The notes beneath the pieces were generated by a model. It did no database searches. It worked only from the letters and a program-made list of their open reading frames with translations, and had not been told where the DNA came from. A stretch of 64,000 nt of DNA from Tolypothrix tenuis PCC 7101 (GTDB lineage: Bacteria > Cyanobacteriota > Cyanobacteriia > Cyanobacteriales > Nostocaceae), in assembly GCF_002368295.1 (NCBI RefSeq), contig NZ_AP018248.1, positions 2,911,977-2,975,976 on the forward strand, read 5' to 3'. The stretch's first letter is position 1; each line of letters starts with the position of its first letter. Below are positions 1 through 7,906 of the stretch, in pieces. The position numbers were made by a program, and so were the translations under genes.

Positions 1-749
1 AATTCTTTGGAATATGCCGCAATTTTATAGCAATTAAACCCAGGATCTAAATAATCTGACAACCCACCATTAACGCTAGAAAATACTTGACAACCACAAG
101 CTAAAGCCTCCATTGGTTGCAGGCCAAATCCTTCACTTACACGCTGTTGTGCCCAATATTCAGCAGAGTCATAAAGGTAAATCTTCGCCCGGTTAAACAA
201 ACTCGGCAAATCTTCAACATAAGAATTCACTACAAAAACATTACATTTTTTCTGTAATTGCGGAATTAATTCTTTCATTAAATATTCTGAAGATTTACGC
301 GCCTGTACCAAAACATCTATATCGCGCTCTATATGTAAATTTTTAAATTCATCCGAAATTTGATTGGGTAAATAATAAATTAAAGAATTAGGACATTTTT
401 GTCCCCAATATCCCATTGTATTACGGCTGACAGTGATAATAGGAATACTCGGAGGTAGTTGGAAGTTGTAACCTGCACTGTGGGCATGATAAACAACATT
501 ATATTGCTTCAGCTTGGTAACAAGTTTAGCTATATCAAATCCCCAACTAATTACAAAAATTACATCATCTAAATTTTTCTCCTTCAGCAAATCATCTATA
601 AACAGTTTGCCTGTTTCTCGTTGACGGTAGGTTACAACTTCAGCGCTACAAATTTGCTGCACCAGATTCACTGTTTTTAATTCTGCCCAAAGACCCCCAC
701 AGGCAAATTTACCATCTGTTCCTGGTAGTAAAAAGTAAAGCTTTCTCAT
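1..749 (-). CDS. Glycosyltransferase, family 1/GT4-like (partial, C-terminus outside window)
   Basis: The frame opens with ATG at 749 and stays open to the window edge, giving 249 residues of an incomplete protein. It begins MRKLYFLLPGTDGKFACGG, a usual GT-B N-terminal strand and glycine loop. Near the end it contains SEGFGLQPMEALACGCQVF, the donor-binding E-x-F-G-x-x-x-x-E-A-x-A-x-G motif of GT4-type enzymes, followed by GGLSDYLDPG. It probably transfers a sugar from a nucleotide donor to a surface polysaccharide or glycolipid in the cytoplasm. Acceptor and sugar cannot be read. The next gene is on the same strand but more than 250 bases away, so no operon partner is evident. Confidence 0.8.
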   Translation of the reverse strand, partial: MRKLYFLLPGTDGKFACGGLWAELKTVNLVQQICSAEVVTYRQRETGKLFIDDLLKEKNLDDVIFVISWGFDIAKLVTKLKQYNVVYHAHSAGYNFQLPPSIPIITVSRNTMGYWGQKCPNSLIYYLPNQISDEFKNLHIERDIDVLVQARKSSEYLMKELIPQLQKKCNVFVVNSYVEDLPSLFNRAKIYLYDSAEYWAQQRVSEGFGLQPMEALACGCQVFSSVNGGLSDYLDPGFNCYKIAAYSKE

Positions 750-999
750 TATATATTTCTCTTGAATGCATGAACTGATAACAGTAATTCACTATCTTAG
801 TAGTAAATCCGCAATTTTCAATTTCATTGATAAAGTAAAAATTAAATTTTTGAGTGTATGTTACGGCATTTGTAATGCTGAGTTTTTAATTAAATATTCA
901 CGTTGTAAATTACACAACGGAGGCATGAAAATCTTTCTGCTCTAGCCCCTATTCCCTAACGCCTCTTTTCTAAATAGAGGAATATTTGCTCAAGTTAGT

Positions 1000-1731
1000 T
1001 TATTCTTGCCAAGTCACTTTAATAAAGTGTGCGTCGCGTCCCCAAACATCGCGTTTACGAATAATATTTTCAATTTTGAGGTTAAAGGGAATTGCAGTTG
1101 TTAAATAGCGCTGTGCCATAGTACCTAAATCTGGTGCTAATTCCGAGGCTGTTGTCGCTGCTAGCCCTAAACCTATGAGTTGCTCAATTGGTCGAAACGG
1201 TAGCAGCAGATTTACACCTACAGCCAATCCAGCAGTTAACAGCATAGCTACAGATAAATTTGTCCCGCAGCGGGGATGTACAGCTAAATCCCATTCGCCA
1301 TTGGTAAGGCGATGTAAAGCCAGGGTGACTGCGCGCCGTAAATCACTAATATTAACTTCTCCATACAGATAAAATCCTTGTTCTGTAGACAAACCACCTA
1401 ACAATTCGTTATCAACTTGCACAGTATTGGCTTCTGTGCCATGAGTATAAACACTTTTTGATTCACTCAAAACCCAAACAGTAGCGTGTTCTAAGGCATG
1501 AACTTGTCGCAGCATCAAAATTTCTTTCAATCCTGGTATAAATGATAACTGTTTGAGTAGTTCAGCATCTTGTGTAGGTTGAGGAAAGTTAGTAGACGCA
1601 GACGCGGAATTTTTGCCTACAAAGGTGTTTTCTGTAACCTGCGGAACTTTGTCAGTAAAAGGTAGACTCAAATCAAAGTTGAAAAAGTCAAAGGGCGAGG
1701 AGCCACTTTGAACAGAAGTAGAAGTATTCAT
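1000..1731 (-). CDS. DUF6391-type conserved cyanobacterial protein
   Basis: A 243-residue protein of unknown function. I recognise the RQVHALEHATVWVL and HPRCGTNLSVAMLL blocks as a conserved cyanobacterial family (DUF6391 by memory). His/Glu in HALEHAT and Cys in HPRCGTN look like the invariant core. A hydrophobic stretch follows (NLSVAMLLTAGLAVGVNLLLPF) and a second weaker one (QLIGLGLAATTASELAPDLG), so it is probably membrane-associated. The first ~50 residues are low-complexity, rich in Ser, Thr and Asn. The frame opens at a TTG at 1749, but I prefer the ATG at 1731 because GGGGAG lies 10 bases upstream of it. Confidence 0.7.
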   Translation of the reverse strand: MNTSTSVQSGSSPFDFFNFDLSLPFTDKVPQVTENTFVGKNSASASTNFPQPTQDAELLKQLSFIPGLKEILMLRQVHALEHATVWVLSESKSVYTHGTEANTVQVDNELLGGLSTEQGFYLYGEVNISDLRRAVTLALHRLTNGEWDLAVHPRCGTNLSVAMLLTAGLAVGVNLLLPFRPIEQLIGLGLAATTASELAPDLGTMAQRYLTTAIPFNLKIENIIRKRDVWGRDAHFIKVTWQE

Positions 1732-1741
1732 AGAAACACTG

Positions 1742-1747
1742 CTCCCC
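1742..1747 (-). promoter_or_regulatory. Shine-Dalgarno GGGGAG deciding the DUF6391 start
   Basis: GGGGAG on the minus strand lies 10 bases before the ATG at 1731. It overlaps the codons that would follow the alternative TTG at 1749, so it favours the ATG. Confidence 0.5.
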
Positions 1748-1828
1748 AAAGTGATGGAGCAACATAGATTTCTTTCAAATGTAGCGCTTGAACTCAGAGA
1801 TTATTGCTAATTTTTATTGAATTGGGGG

Positions 1829-1868
1829 TTGGGTAATAGGTAATGGGTAATGGGTAATGGGGAAATCA
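1829..1868. repeat. STRR: GGTAATG/GGGTAAT heptamers
   Basis: Four to five near-perfect tandem copies of a GGGTAAT-type heptamer. They are followed at about 1870-1905 by CCAAACA-type repeats. This is typical cyanobacterial short tandem repeat sequence with no coding signal. Confidence 0.8.
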
Positions 1869-1924
1869 CTAACACCAAACCCCAAACACCAAACACCCAA
1901 CACCTAATATCAAATTATTCTTGC

Positions 1925-2211
1925 GATGGGCAAAAGGGAACTTTCCCATCGGTAAAGTTAGGAACAACTCTACCGATATGGGAAAGAACCCTTTGTGAGG
2001 AGCATCAATAGCCCATCTTCAGAATCTGCTGAGTTTCGACGCTGATTTTGGTAGAGGTTCACACTGGAATAACGGCGTGAAGAGGAGAACTCTCACTCAA
2101 GCGTCTAATTTGCCTAGGCTGTAAACCAAAAGAACTTGAACATGATCACGCAACAAATGTTGTCAGGATTAGACAGCATCAATCGCGTTTTGACTAGCAA
2201 CTTGTCTAATC
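1925..2211. ncRNA. Candidate structured RNA or 3' UTR next to the PedR-like gene (strand unresolved)
   Basis: No open frame fills this stretch, but it is dense in nested inverted repeats. (1) 1925-2017: GATGGGC pairs with GCCCATC; inside it CAAAAGGG/CCCTTTG, CTTTCCCA/TGGGAAAG and TCGGTA/TACCGA stack into one long hairpin with a 16-base loop. (2) 2038-2105: GACGCT/AGCGTC encloses GAGGTTC/GAACTC and TTCAC/GTGAA. (3) 2167-2211: GATTAGACA pairs with TGTCTAATC and spans the stop codon of the upstream minus-strand gene. Symmetry makes either strand possible. On the minus strand it would be a structured 3' UTR or processed RNA. I do not recognise it as RNase P RNA, tmRNA, SRP RNA or a known riboswitch. 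Confidence 0.45.
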
Positions 2212-2469
2212 GTTAAGGTTAGGCAGAGGACAACAGTTAACATCATTCAAACAAACTTTTCCCCACTGTAGTGCCCAGCGTACAAGAGCTACTCGATTTT
2301 CGGTCTGGGTTTTCGTGAGAATATTGCTGATATGGTTATCAACTGTGCGTTTGCTAATTTCCAGTTTTCCTGCAATCTCTTGGTTAGTTAAGCCAGCGGC
2401 CACTAAGTCGATAATTTGCAGTTCTCTGTCTGACAGACTAACAGGGGTCTGAGACTCGCCAGCAGCCAT
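2206..2469 (-). CDS. pedR: Small LuxR/NarL-type regulator, PedR-like
   Basis: An 87-residue protein that is almost only a LuxR-type helix-turn-helix (SLSDRELQIIDLVAAGLTNQ, then residues 31-60 with the recognition helix around KRTVDNHISNIL). It lacks a receiver domain. The tail WALQWGKVCLNDVNCC holds Cys73, Cys79 and Cys80. Small cyanobacterial regulators of this type include PedR (Synechocystis Ssl0564), which interacts with thioredoxin through a C-terminal cysteine and links photosynthetic electron transport to transcription. Orthology is inferred from size, architecture and the Cys tail. ATG at 2469 has AGGGAGG upstream. The region after its stop is strongly structured (see 1925-2211). Confidence 0.7.
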   Translation of the reverse strand: MAAGESQTPVSLSDRELQIIDLVAAGLTNQEIAGKLEISKRTVDNHISNILTKTQTENRVALVRWALQWGKVCLNDVNCCPLPNLND

Positions 2470-2823
2470 GACTTATTCTATCCTCCCTTGGTATATGTAC
2501 TTAATCGCTCTTTCTAATTCTAGAAGATTCTTTTGTAGGCAGGCCTTTTCAGGGTCATTAGCATGATAATTTCCATAATTTCTTTTTAGTTATGAATCTT
2601 GCCCATGTAATTGACATTACAAAAGTATCAATTAATACTGAATAATTAATTATCTCCCCTCCCTACTGATACTAAGAAATGTGGGTAAAAAAAGCACATA
2701 CATCTTAATTTGAGTAGCAAAAATTGCTATTTCATTGTATGAAGGACTGGCGACAGGGAGTGAAGATTATTGTAGATTTTATACTGGAAAATCTGACTCC
2801 AAAAATCGCAACCCTAAAATGAG
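2470..2823. other. Divergent intergenic region, PedR-like gene / sugar kinase
   Basis: This AT-rich 354-base gap must hold promoters for both divergent genes. The minus-strand Shine-Dalgarno lies just right of 2469. I could not pick convincing -10/-35 boxes, a repeat or an RNA gene. Confidence 0.6.
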
Positions 2824-3801
2824 ATGAGTAATCCCCGTGTTTTGTGCCTCGGTGAAGTTTTGTTTGATTGTTTAGCTGATCAATTGGGGCTAAAGCTAGA
2901 AGAAGTTAAGTCGTGGACTCCTTACCCCGGAGGGGCACCAGCTAACGTAGCCTGTGCTTTAGTAAAGCTGGGGACACCAACTGGTTTTATCGGGGCTGTT
3001 GGTGAAGATGAACCAGGAAATACACTGGTAACACTCTTAAAAGATGTAGGTGTCGATACAAAGGGAGTGCAACGCCATCCCACAGCGCCAACTAGACAAG
3101 TATATGTGGTCAGGGATTTAGCAGGCGATCGCTCTTTTGCAGGATTCGGTAAATATAATACCACCGAATTTGCCGATACTCGTCTGCAAGCAGAACAATT
3201 GCCTCGTTCTTTATTTCAAGAAGCAGATTTTCTGGTTTTAGGTACTTTGGAATTAGCTTATCCCGAAAGTGAAAAAGCAATTCACCGCGCCCTAGAATTG
3301 GCAGAGTATTACGACCTGAAAATTGTGCTGGATGTGAATTGGCGACCTGTATTTTGGCACGATGAGAATATTGCTCGCCAAAAAATAGCGGAATTATTTA
3401 AGCAAGTTGACTTTCTTAAACTTTCCAAAGAAGAAGCAGATTGGTTATTTGATACACATGATGCAGGCGCAATCACTTATCGCCTAGATTCAGTGGAAGG
3501 AGTATTAATAACTGATGGCGAAAATGGTTGTGCTTATTGTTTAGCAGAAAACGAAGGCCAATTACCATCATTTTCTATCCCCGTAGTAGATACCACAGGT
3601 GCAGGGGATAGTTTTTTAGCAGGCTTTATTCACCAACTACTTCAGCATGGTATCCAAGGTATGGGAAATGCAGAAACAGCAAAACGGATTGTTACTTATG
3701 CCAGCGCTGTAGGAGCATTAACTACCATTAAACCAGGAGCGATCGCATCCCAACCAACTGCGGCTGAAGTCGAAGCTTTTCTTGCGTCTCATCAAATATA
3801 A
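2824..3801 (+). CDS. PfkB-family sugar kinase, probable fructokinase
   Basis: A 325-residue ribokinase/PfkB-fold kinase. PGGAPANVACALVKLG (residues 35-50) is the N-terminal PfkB signature that contacts the sugar, and DTTGAGDSF (256-264) is the C-terminal ATP/anion-hole signature with Asp262 as catalytic base. Cyanobacterial proteins of this length and type are annotated as fructokinases, phosphorylating fructose released from sucrose by invertase or sucrose synthase. Substrate is inferred from family, not shown. It is cytosolic with no signal. ATG at 2824 follows GAG at short distance. It stands alone: the PedR-like gene diverges on one side and sfsA converges from the other. Confidence 0.85.
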   Translation: MSNPRVLCLGEVLFDCLADQLGLKLEEVKSWTPYPGGAPANVACALVKLGTPTGFIGAVGEDEPGNTLVTLLKDVGVDTKGVQRHPTAPTRQVYVVRDLAGDRSFAGFGKYNTTEFADTRLQAEQLPRSLFQEADFLVLGTLELAYPESEKAIHRALELAEYYDLKIVLDVNWRPVFWHDENIARQKIAELFKQVDFLKLSKEEADWLFDTHDAGAITYRLDSVEGVLITDGENGCAYCLAENEGQLPSFSIPVVDTTGAGDSFLAGFIHQLLQHGIQGMGNAETAKRIVTYASAVGALTTIKPGAIASQPTAAEVEAFLASHQI

Positions 3802-3954
3802 GTTAGGCATGGGGCATGGGGCATAGGGCATAGGGCATTGAGTAATTGGTTATTTTTGCTTTGTCCCCCTTGCTCCACGAACACCAAACACCAATTTTCA
3901 AAGAGATATCTTACATTTAGTATTGACTCTTGACTCTTGACTTTGGACTCTTAA
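3802..3954. repeat. STRR block between the kinase and sfsA (GGGCATG/GGGCATA; TTGACTC)
   Basis: About 3808-3840 has GGGCATG/GGGCATA heptamers. About 3923-3955 has TTGACTC/TTGGACTC heptamers. These occupy the convergent gap and leave no obvious hairpin terminator. Confidence 0.8.
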
Positions 3955-4680
3955 CTAAATTTTTAGTTTTGCTAAACCTAAATAACGAATCCCTTCTGGG
4001 GAGACATCAAAACGGCAGGGTAAAACTTCTAAACCAAGTGCGATCGCATCCCGCAACAACTTACCATAAGTAGGATCTGTCATATCTCCTGGGGCAAACT
4101 CTGTACAATCGCTGCGATTAATAAAATACAGCATCACTGCACGAGTTAGAGGTAAAAGCGCCATCAGTTCTCGTAGGTGCTTTTGTCCCCTTGTGGTCTC
4201 GGTGTCAGGAAATAGTGCTAATCTCCCTTCAGCGAAAGTGGTATTTTTCACCTCTAAATAAATTGGGCGTTCTTGGTCGCTTCCTGTCAAAAAAAAATCC
4301 ACGCGACTTTTTTTATCTTGACCATAAACCACCTCGCCTTTGATGTGGTTATAGTCACCTAATTCTGGAAAAAGATGTTTTGCTAAAGCTAACTTAACTA
4401 CCCGATTTGGCAACGCCGTATTCACGCCTACCCAAGTCGGTTCATTATCATGTACCTGAATTAATTCTAGAGTGTAGGCTAGTTTGCGCTTAGGATTATC
4501 ACTGAGAGAAAGTTGTACTAAACTCCCAATAGTTGATACTCCAGTCATTGGCCCTGTATTGGGACAATGTGCTGTTACCACCTCCCCAGAAGCTAGTTCA
4601 ACATCAGCAAAAAAGCGCTTGTAGCGCTTGAGTAAAATACCTGGATAAAGAGGTGGGTAGTTATAAAGCCAATCAATCAT
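3955..4680 (-). CDS. sfsA: SfsA family protein (sugar fermentation stimulation homologue)
   Basis: A 241-residue full-length SfsA. It has the N-terminal OB-like part with LLKRYKRFFADVEL and AHCPNTGPMTGV, and the C-terminal nuclease-fold part with KSRVDFFL, YLEVKNTTFAEG and FPDTETTRGQKHLREL. Asp in RVDFFL and Glu-Val-Lys in LEVKNTT match a PD-(D/E)XK-like arrangement. In E. coli SfsA was linked to maltose metabolism and DNA binding; the biochemical role in cyanobacteria is not settled. The start at 4680 gives MIDWLYNYPPLYPGILLKRY, the family-typical N-terminus. Confidence 0.92.
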   Translation of the reverse strand: MIDWLYNYPPLYPGILLKRYKRFFADVELASGEVVTAHCPNTGPMTGVSTIGSLVQLSLSDNPKRKLAYTLELIQVHDNEPTWVGVNTALPNRVVKLALAKHLFPELGDYNHIKGEVVYGQDKKSRVDFFLTGSDQERPIYLEVKNTTFAEGRLALFPDTETTRGQKHLRELMALLPLTRAVMLYFINRSDCTEFAPGDMTDPTYGKLLRDAIALGLEVLPCRFDVSPEGIRYLGLAKLKI

Positions 4681-5351
4681 TTAAGTGATGCGTCATCAAT
4701 ATATTAGAAATGCACAGGCGAAAAAATTTGTCTGAGTCTGCTTTTAGCAAGCCCTAAATTTTAATTTTTTCTTTATAATTTGCCTCTCATCAATATACTT
4801 TGATTTGGCTATATTTGAACTCTCTGAGTCTGGTGATTGCACTTGTTTTGTAGAGGTTTGAGTCAGCAATTCTTGACGCGCCGGAACTTACTGCCTGAAG
4901 TTATACCATTTTGAAAAAAGAATGCGACAGACGGGTAGGGGCACGGCACCAGTAAGATATTTGATATGCCAAAAGATTGCGGATGCCGTGCCCTTACAAA
5001 GAATTTATCTGTCGCAAACATTATTTGAATTGGTATTAGTCAGTTATACTGCGATCGCCCAAGCTGCTGGTTATAAATATTTCAAAGTTTGGGGTTAGTT
5101 AGTCAGTCAATCGCTCAAAACAACTATGTAATTTTTGGTACTGACATACCCAAGGAATAATAAATATACTTTAATTCTGATCTAGTACTGCTAGGGGTAG
5201 ATTTTATTCAAAGTCATGTTTCTATATCATTAATTGACAATTTATGTAGTTATTTTTACGACAATTTAATAAAAAGTAGCATAAGATAGATATTATCAGC
5301 CTCCTAAGAAAAAGAAGCGGGAGGATTGCAAAGTGCAAGTAGGTAAATCCT
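4681..5351. other. 671-base intergenic region, sfsA / dioxygenase
   Basis: It contains one miniature inverted-repeat element (4903-5036), one HIP1-like octamer near 5052 and otherwise AT-rich sequence. The dioxygenase promoter must lie in the last ~200 bases. No open frame or RNA gene is supported. Confidence 0.6.
4903..5036. mobile_element. MITE, family A copy 1 (134 bp)
   Basis: Imperfect terminal inverted repeats of about 29 bp begin ATACCA and end in TGCGACAGA. The left end is at 4903; the right end (TCTGTCGCA to TGGTAT) closes at 5036. TTA flanks both sides. An inner inverted repeat GGGGCACGGCA / TGCCGTGCCC lies around 4939 and 4984. It has no coding capacity. The second copy at 47408-47511 shares the ATACCA...AAAAAAGAATGYGACA end. 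Confidence 0.7.
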
Positions 5352-6020
5352 ATGCAAAAAGTCTGGGAAGCCACGGAATTAGAATATGCTTTTCTGTTTA
5401 CCGTTAGAAAAGTAAATTCTATTAATTTAGAAGGGTTTAAACCATTTTTTAATGATATGCCTATTGATCCTTATATCAAAGGCAACTATCGCTCTAGAAG
5501 ATTATCTCGGTTCACGGTTGCTGAGGATAAATTAATTAAATTACCTCATGGTCACCTCTTCCAGAGTAAAAACTACAATCCGTTATTAGGAGACATTAAA
5601 AGAGAGTTTGCAGAATTAGATGATGCACTCATTGAACTTGATATATTTAAAAACCTTGTTTTAGCATTTACTGATTCTTGTAAACTGCACCCGGAAGCAG
5701 AAATAGGAGTACACCAAATTAGAACTACCTGTTCACCAGATAATTTGGGTAATCCAGCACCAGAAGGAATTCATCAGGATGGAACTGATTTTATCGGTAT
5801 CTTCTCTGTGGCTAGAGACAATATTATTGGAGGAGAAACACATTTATATACTGCCAAGAAAGAAAAACCAATTTTTAACAAAATTTTGCATCCTGGAGAA
5901 CTTTTATTAGTCAACGATCATGAGTTTTACCACTTTACTACTCCCATTAAACCAGAGATGCCAGCACCAGGCACAAGAGATGTGTTTGTGCTGACTTCTC
6001 CAAGTTTGCTGATTGAGTAG
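5352..6020 (+). CDS. 2-oxoglutarate/Fe(II) dioxygenase, 2OG-Fe_Oxy_2 (PF10014) type
   Basis: A 222-residue soluble protein. The jelly-roll iron motif is seen as GIHQDGTDF (His141, Asp143) with distal His194 in HEFYHFTTPI and Arg209 in PGTRDVFVLT for the 2-oxoglutarate carboxylate. PEAEIGVHQIRTTCSPDNLG precedes it, as in PF10014. Some members of this family hydroxylate free amino acids (for example L-isoleucine dioxygenase of Bacillus). Substrate here is unknown. ATG 5352 is the first start after an in-frame TAG, with GTAGG 8 bases upstream. A strong hairpin terminator follows (6095-6138), so it is probably monocistronic. No biosynthetic partner genes are adjacent. Confidence 0.8.
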   Translation: MQKVWEATELEYAFLFTVRKVNSINLEGFKPFFNDMPIDPYIKGNYRSRRLSRFTVAEDKLIKLPHGHLFQSKNYNPLLGDIKREFAELDDALIELDIFKNLVLAFTDSCKLHPEAEIGVHQIRTTCSPDNLGNPAPEGIHQDGTDFIGIFSVARDNIIGGETHLYTAKKEKPIFNKILHPGELLLVNDHEFYHFTTPIKPEMPAPGTRDVFVLTSPSLLIE

Positions 6021-6393
6021 CTAAAAAGGTAATTGTTAATAAACTTGGGTCTGTAGATTGTAAATGTAGGCGTAATTTCAAGGAAATAAGTTAGAGTTAG
6101 CTCTCTCATTTTTTAAATAAGTGGGAGAGCTAACTTTTGAAGAATACTTACGGAAAACACTAAAATGAGTGCATGATTTATCCAAATGAGTACTCAATAT
6201 GTGTAAATAATGAAGAGTGCTGAGTTAAAAGACCGCTACCAGGACGCATGAAACAGTCAACCGTCAACAATATTTACAAATCAGTATCATTCATTCTCAG
6301 GCGGGCTAGGAATAAAATAGCGTGAGAAATGAGTTAGAGTCACGGTGAATACTTATGTAGTCATCAATTAACTGAGTTCAGTTCATCAACGCC
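6021..6393. other. Intergenic region, dioxygenase / TPR gene
   Basis: It holds the hairpin terminator at 6095-6138. The remaining ~250 bases before the TPR gene are AT-rich, with no frame or repeat I can support. Confidence 0.55.
6095..6138 (+). terminator. Rho-independent terminator of the dioxygenase gene
   Basis: AGTTAGCTCTC and GAGAGCTAACT form an 11-bp perfect stem with a ~19-base AT-rich loop. TTTT follows directly. Confidence 0.75.
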
Positions 6394-7662
6394 ATGAGTG
6401 ACGAATTTTATTACCGAGGGTTGGAAAAAGCTAAACAAAAAGACTACGCTGGAGCCATTGAGGAGTTTAATCGTGCTTTGCAACTTACACCTTTCTTTCC
6501 TGAAGCTTACTTGCAAAGGGGACTAGCATATTATGACTCCGGGGCAATTCTGCAAGCAGTTTCCGATTACACTGAGGCTTTGAAGCAAAATCCCCAAAGT
6601 TTAGCAGCATACTATTCTCGCGCCTTGGCTAGGGTGGCGTTGAAAAATTTGCCAGGTGCGTTGGAAGATATAGAATCTGCCATTCGTCTCAATTATAATT
6701 ACGCGGCTGCTCATAGCTTGCGGGGGATGGTGCGGCGGAAACAAGGATATATTCAAGATGCGATCGCTAATTTTAAGAAAGCGGCAGAATTATATCTAGA
6801 GCAGAAAGACACAGAAAATTGTCGTCTGTGTTTGGAAAGAATCAAAGAACTACAACCTCCAGAAAAATCTCCTGTTTTGCCCCAAAATTTACCTAATATC
6901 ACTATTAAATCAGAAAAAGACTATTTTACGCAATTATTAGATAAGGCAGAAAAGGGAGATACCCGCGAAGCCATTGAAGATTTAAACTGGGTGTTGCAAG
7001 CCGATCCGCAAGATGCACAGGCTTACTGCTGTCGTGGCGTGGTGCGGTGCAAAATGGGTAACTATCAAGAAGCGATCGCAGATTTTAACCAAGCATTGCG
7101 GTTGGATTTTCACGATGCAATTGTCTATCGCAATCGTGGGAAAGCACGTTATTTATTGGCTGATTATCAAGGTGCGATCGCGGATTTTAACCAAGCGCTA
7201 CAAATTCAACCCCAGGATGCTTTAGTTTTTGTGGCTAGGGGGAATGCATATCGTGCGATGAGCAATTATTTAGGTGCTATTCAAGACTACAGCCAAGCGA
7301 TATCAATTAATCCTGACGATGCCCAAGCTTACTATAATCGCGGGATTACTCATACTTTATTAGAAGAGATGTTAGCCGCACGGGATGATTATCAAAAAGC
7401 AATCAGTATTTTTTTAGAAAAAGAAGATTGGGAGAATTATCACCAAGTTTTAAATAGTCTCAACAAAATTCAAAAATCTCTCCCAGAAAACCAAAACCAG
7501 AAATATAACTTGCTACGTCAGCGTTTGTTACGCATGGTTGGGGGACAGTGGGAAATCGCTCAACGCTTAATTCAGCAGAAAAAAGATTATTATCCACAAA
7601 TGCCAGAAGAATGGTATTTACAAAAGGTGATTGCTGATTTAGAGCGCGATCGCAATAATTAA
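6394..7662 (+). CDS. TPR-repeat protein
   Basis: 422 residues made of about nine tetratricopeptide repeats in two blocks: roughly residues 3-155, then a charged/proline linker, then roughly 178-355. Repeat cores such as DYAGAIEEFNRALQLTP, NYQEAIADFNQALRLD and NYLGAIQDYSQAISINPDDA show the W/Y-G-Y-A-P spacing. There is no signal peptide or catalytic domain, so it is a cytosolic scaffold. The C-terminal ~65 residues are non-TPR and basic. Partner is unknown. A strong terminator follows (7778-7827). Confidence 0.88.
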   Translation: MSDEFYYRGLEKAKQKDYAGAIEEFNRALQLTPFFPEAYLQRGLAYYDSGAILQAVSDYTEALKQNPQSLAAYYSRALARVALKNLPGALEDIESAIRLNYNYAAAHSLRGMVRRKQGYIQDAIANFKKAAELYLEQKDTENCRLCLERIKELQPPEKSPVLPQNLPNITIKSEKDYFTQLLDKAEKGDTREAIEDLNWVLQADPQDAQAYCCRGVVRCKMGNYQEAIADFNQALRLDFHDAIVYRNRGKARYLLADYQGAIADFNQALQIQPQDALVFVARGNAYRAMSNYLGAIQDYSQAISINPDDAQAYYNRGITHTLLEEMLAARDDYQKAISIFLEKEDWENYHQVLNSLNKIQKSLPENQNQKYNLLRQRLLRMVGGQWEIAQRLIQQKKDYYPQMPEEWYLQKVIADLERDRNN

Positions 7663-7663
7663 A

Positions 7664-7705
7664 GTAATGGGTAATGGGTAATTGGTAATTGGTAATGGGT
7701 AATTG
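7664..7705. repeat. STRR: GGTAATG/GGTAATT heptamers
   Basis: Six near-perfect tandem GGGTAAT/TGGTAAT heptamers start two bases after the TPR stop codon. Confidence 0.85.
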
Positions 7706-7777
7706 CTAGAGTAGTCACACTACAACTAAGTGTGAAATTATACAATTGGATAATTAACCGTAGATAAATGCAGATAA

Positions 7778-7827
7778 AAATACCCTTATTCCCTATCTTT
7801 GAACTTGAAGGAGAAGGGTATTTTTAT
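7778..7827 (+). terminator. Rho-independent terminator after the TPR gene
   Basis: AAATACCCTT and AAGGGTATTT give a 10-bp perfect stem with a long loop, followed by TTTATA. Confidence 0.65.
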
Positions 7828-7906
7828 AATTAAATTCAACCTGATGGGGGAATTTTGCTAATTACAAATGACGAATGACGAATGACAAAGGACAAAGGAC
7901 TATTGA

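Noticed and set aside
1985..2010. Yfr1 small RNA, because CUCCUCACA appears on the minus strand
   Set aside because: Only the nine-base core matches; the two flanking stem-loops, size and gene context of Yfr1 are not reproduced, so I report only a generic structured region.
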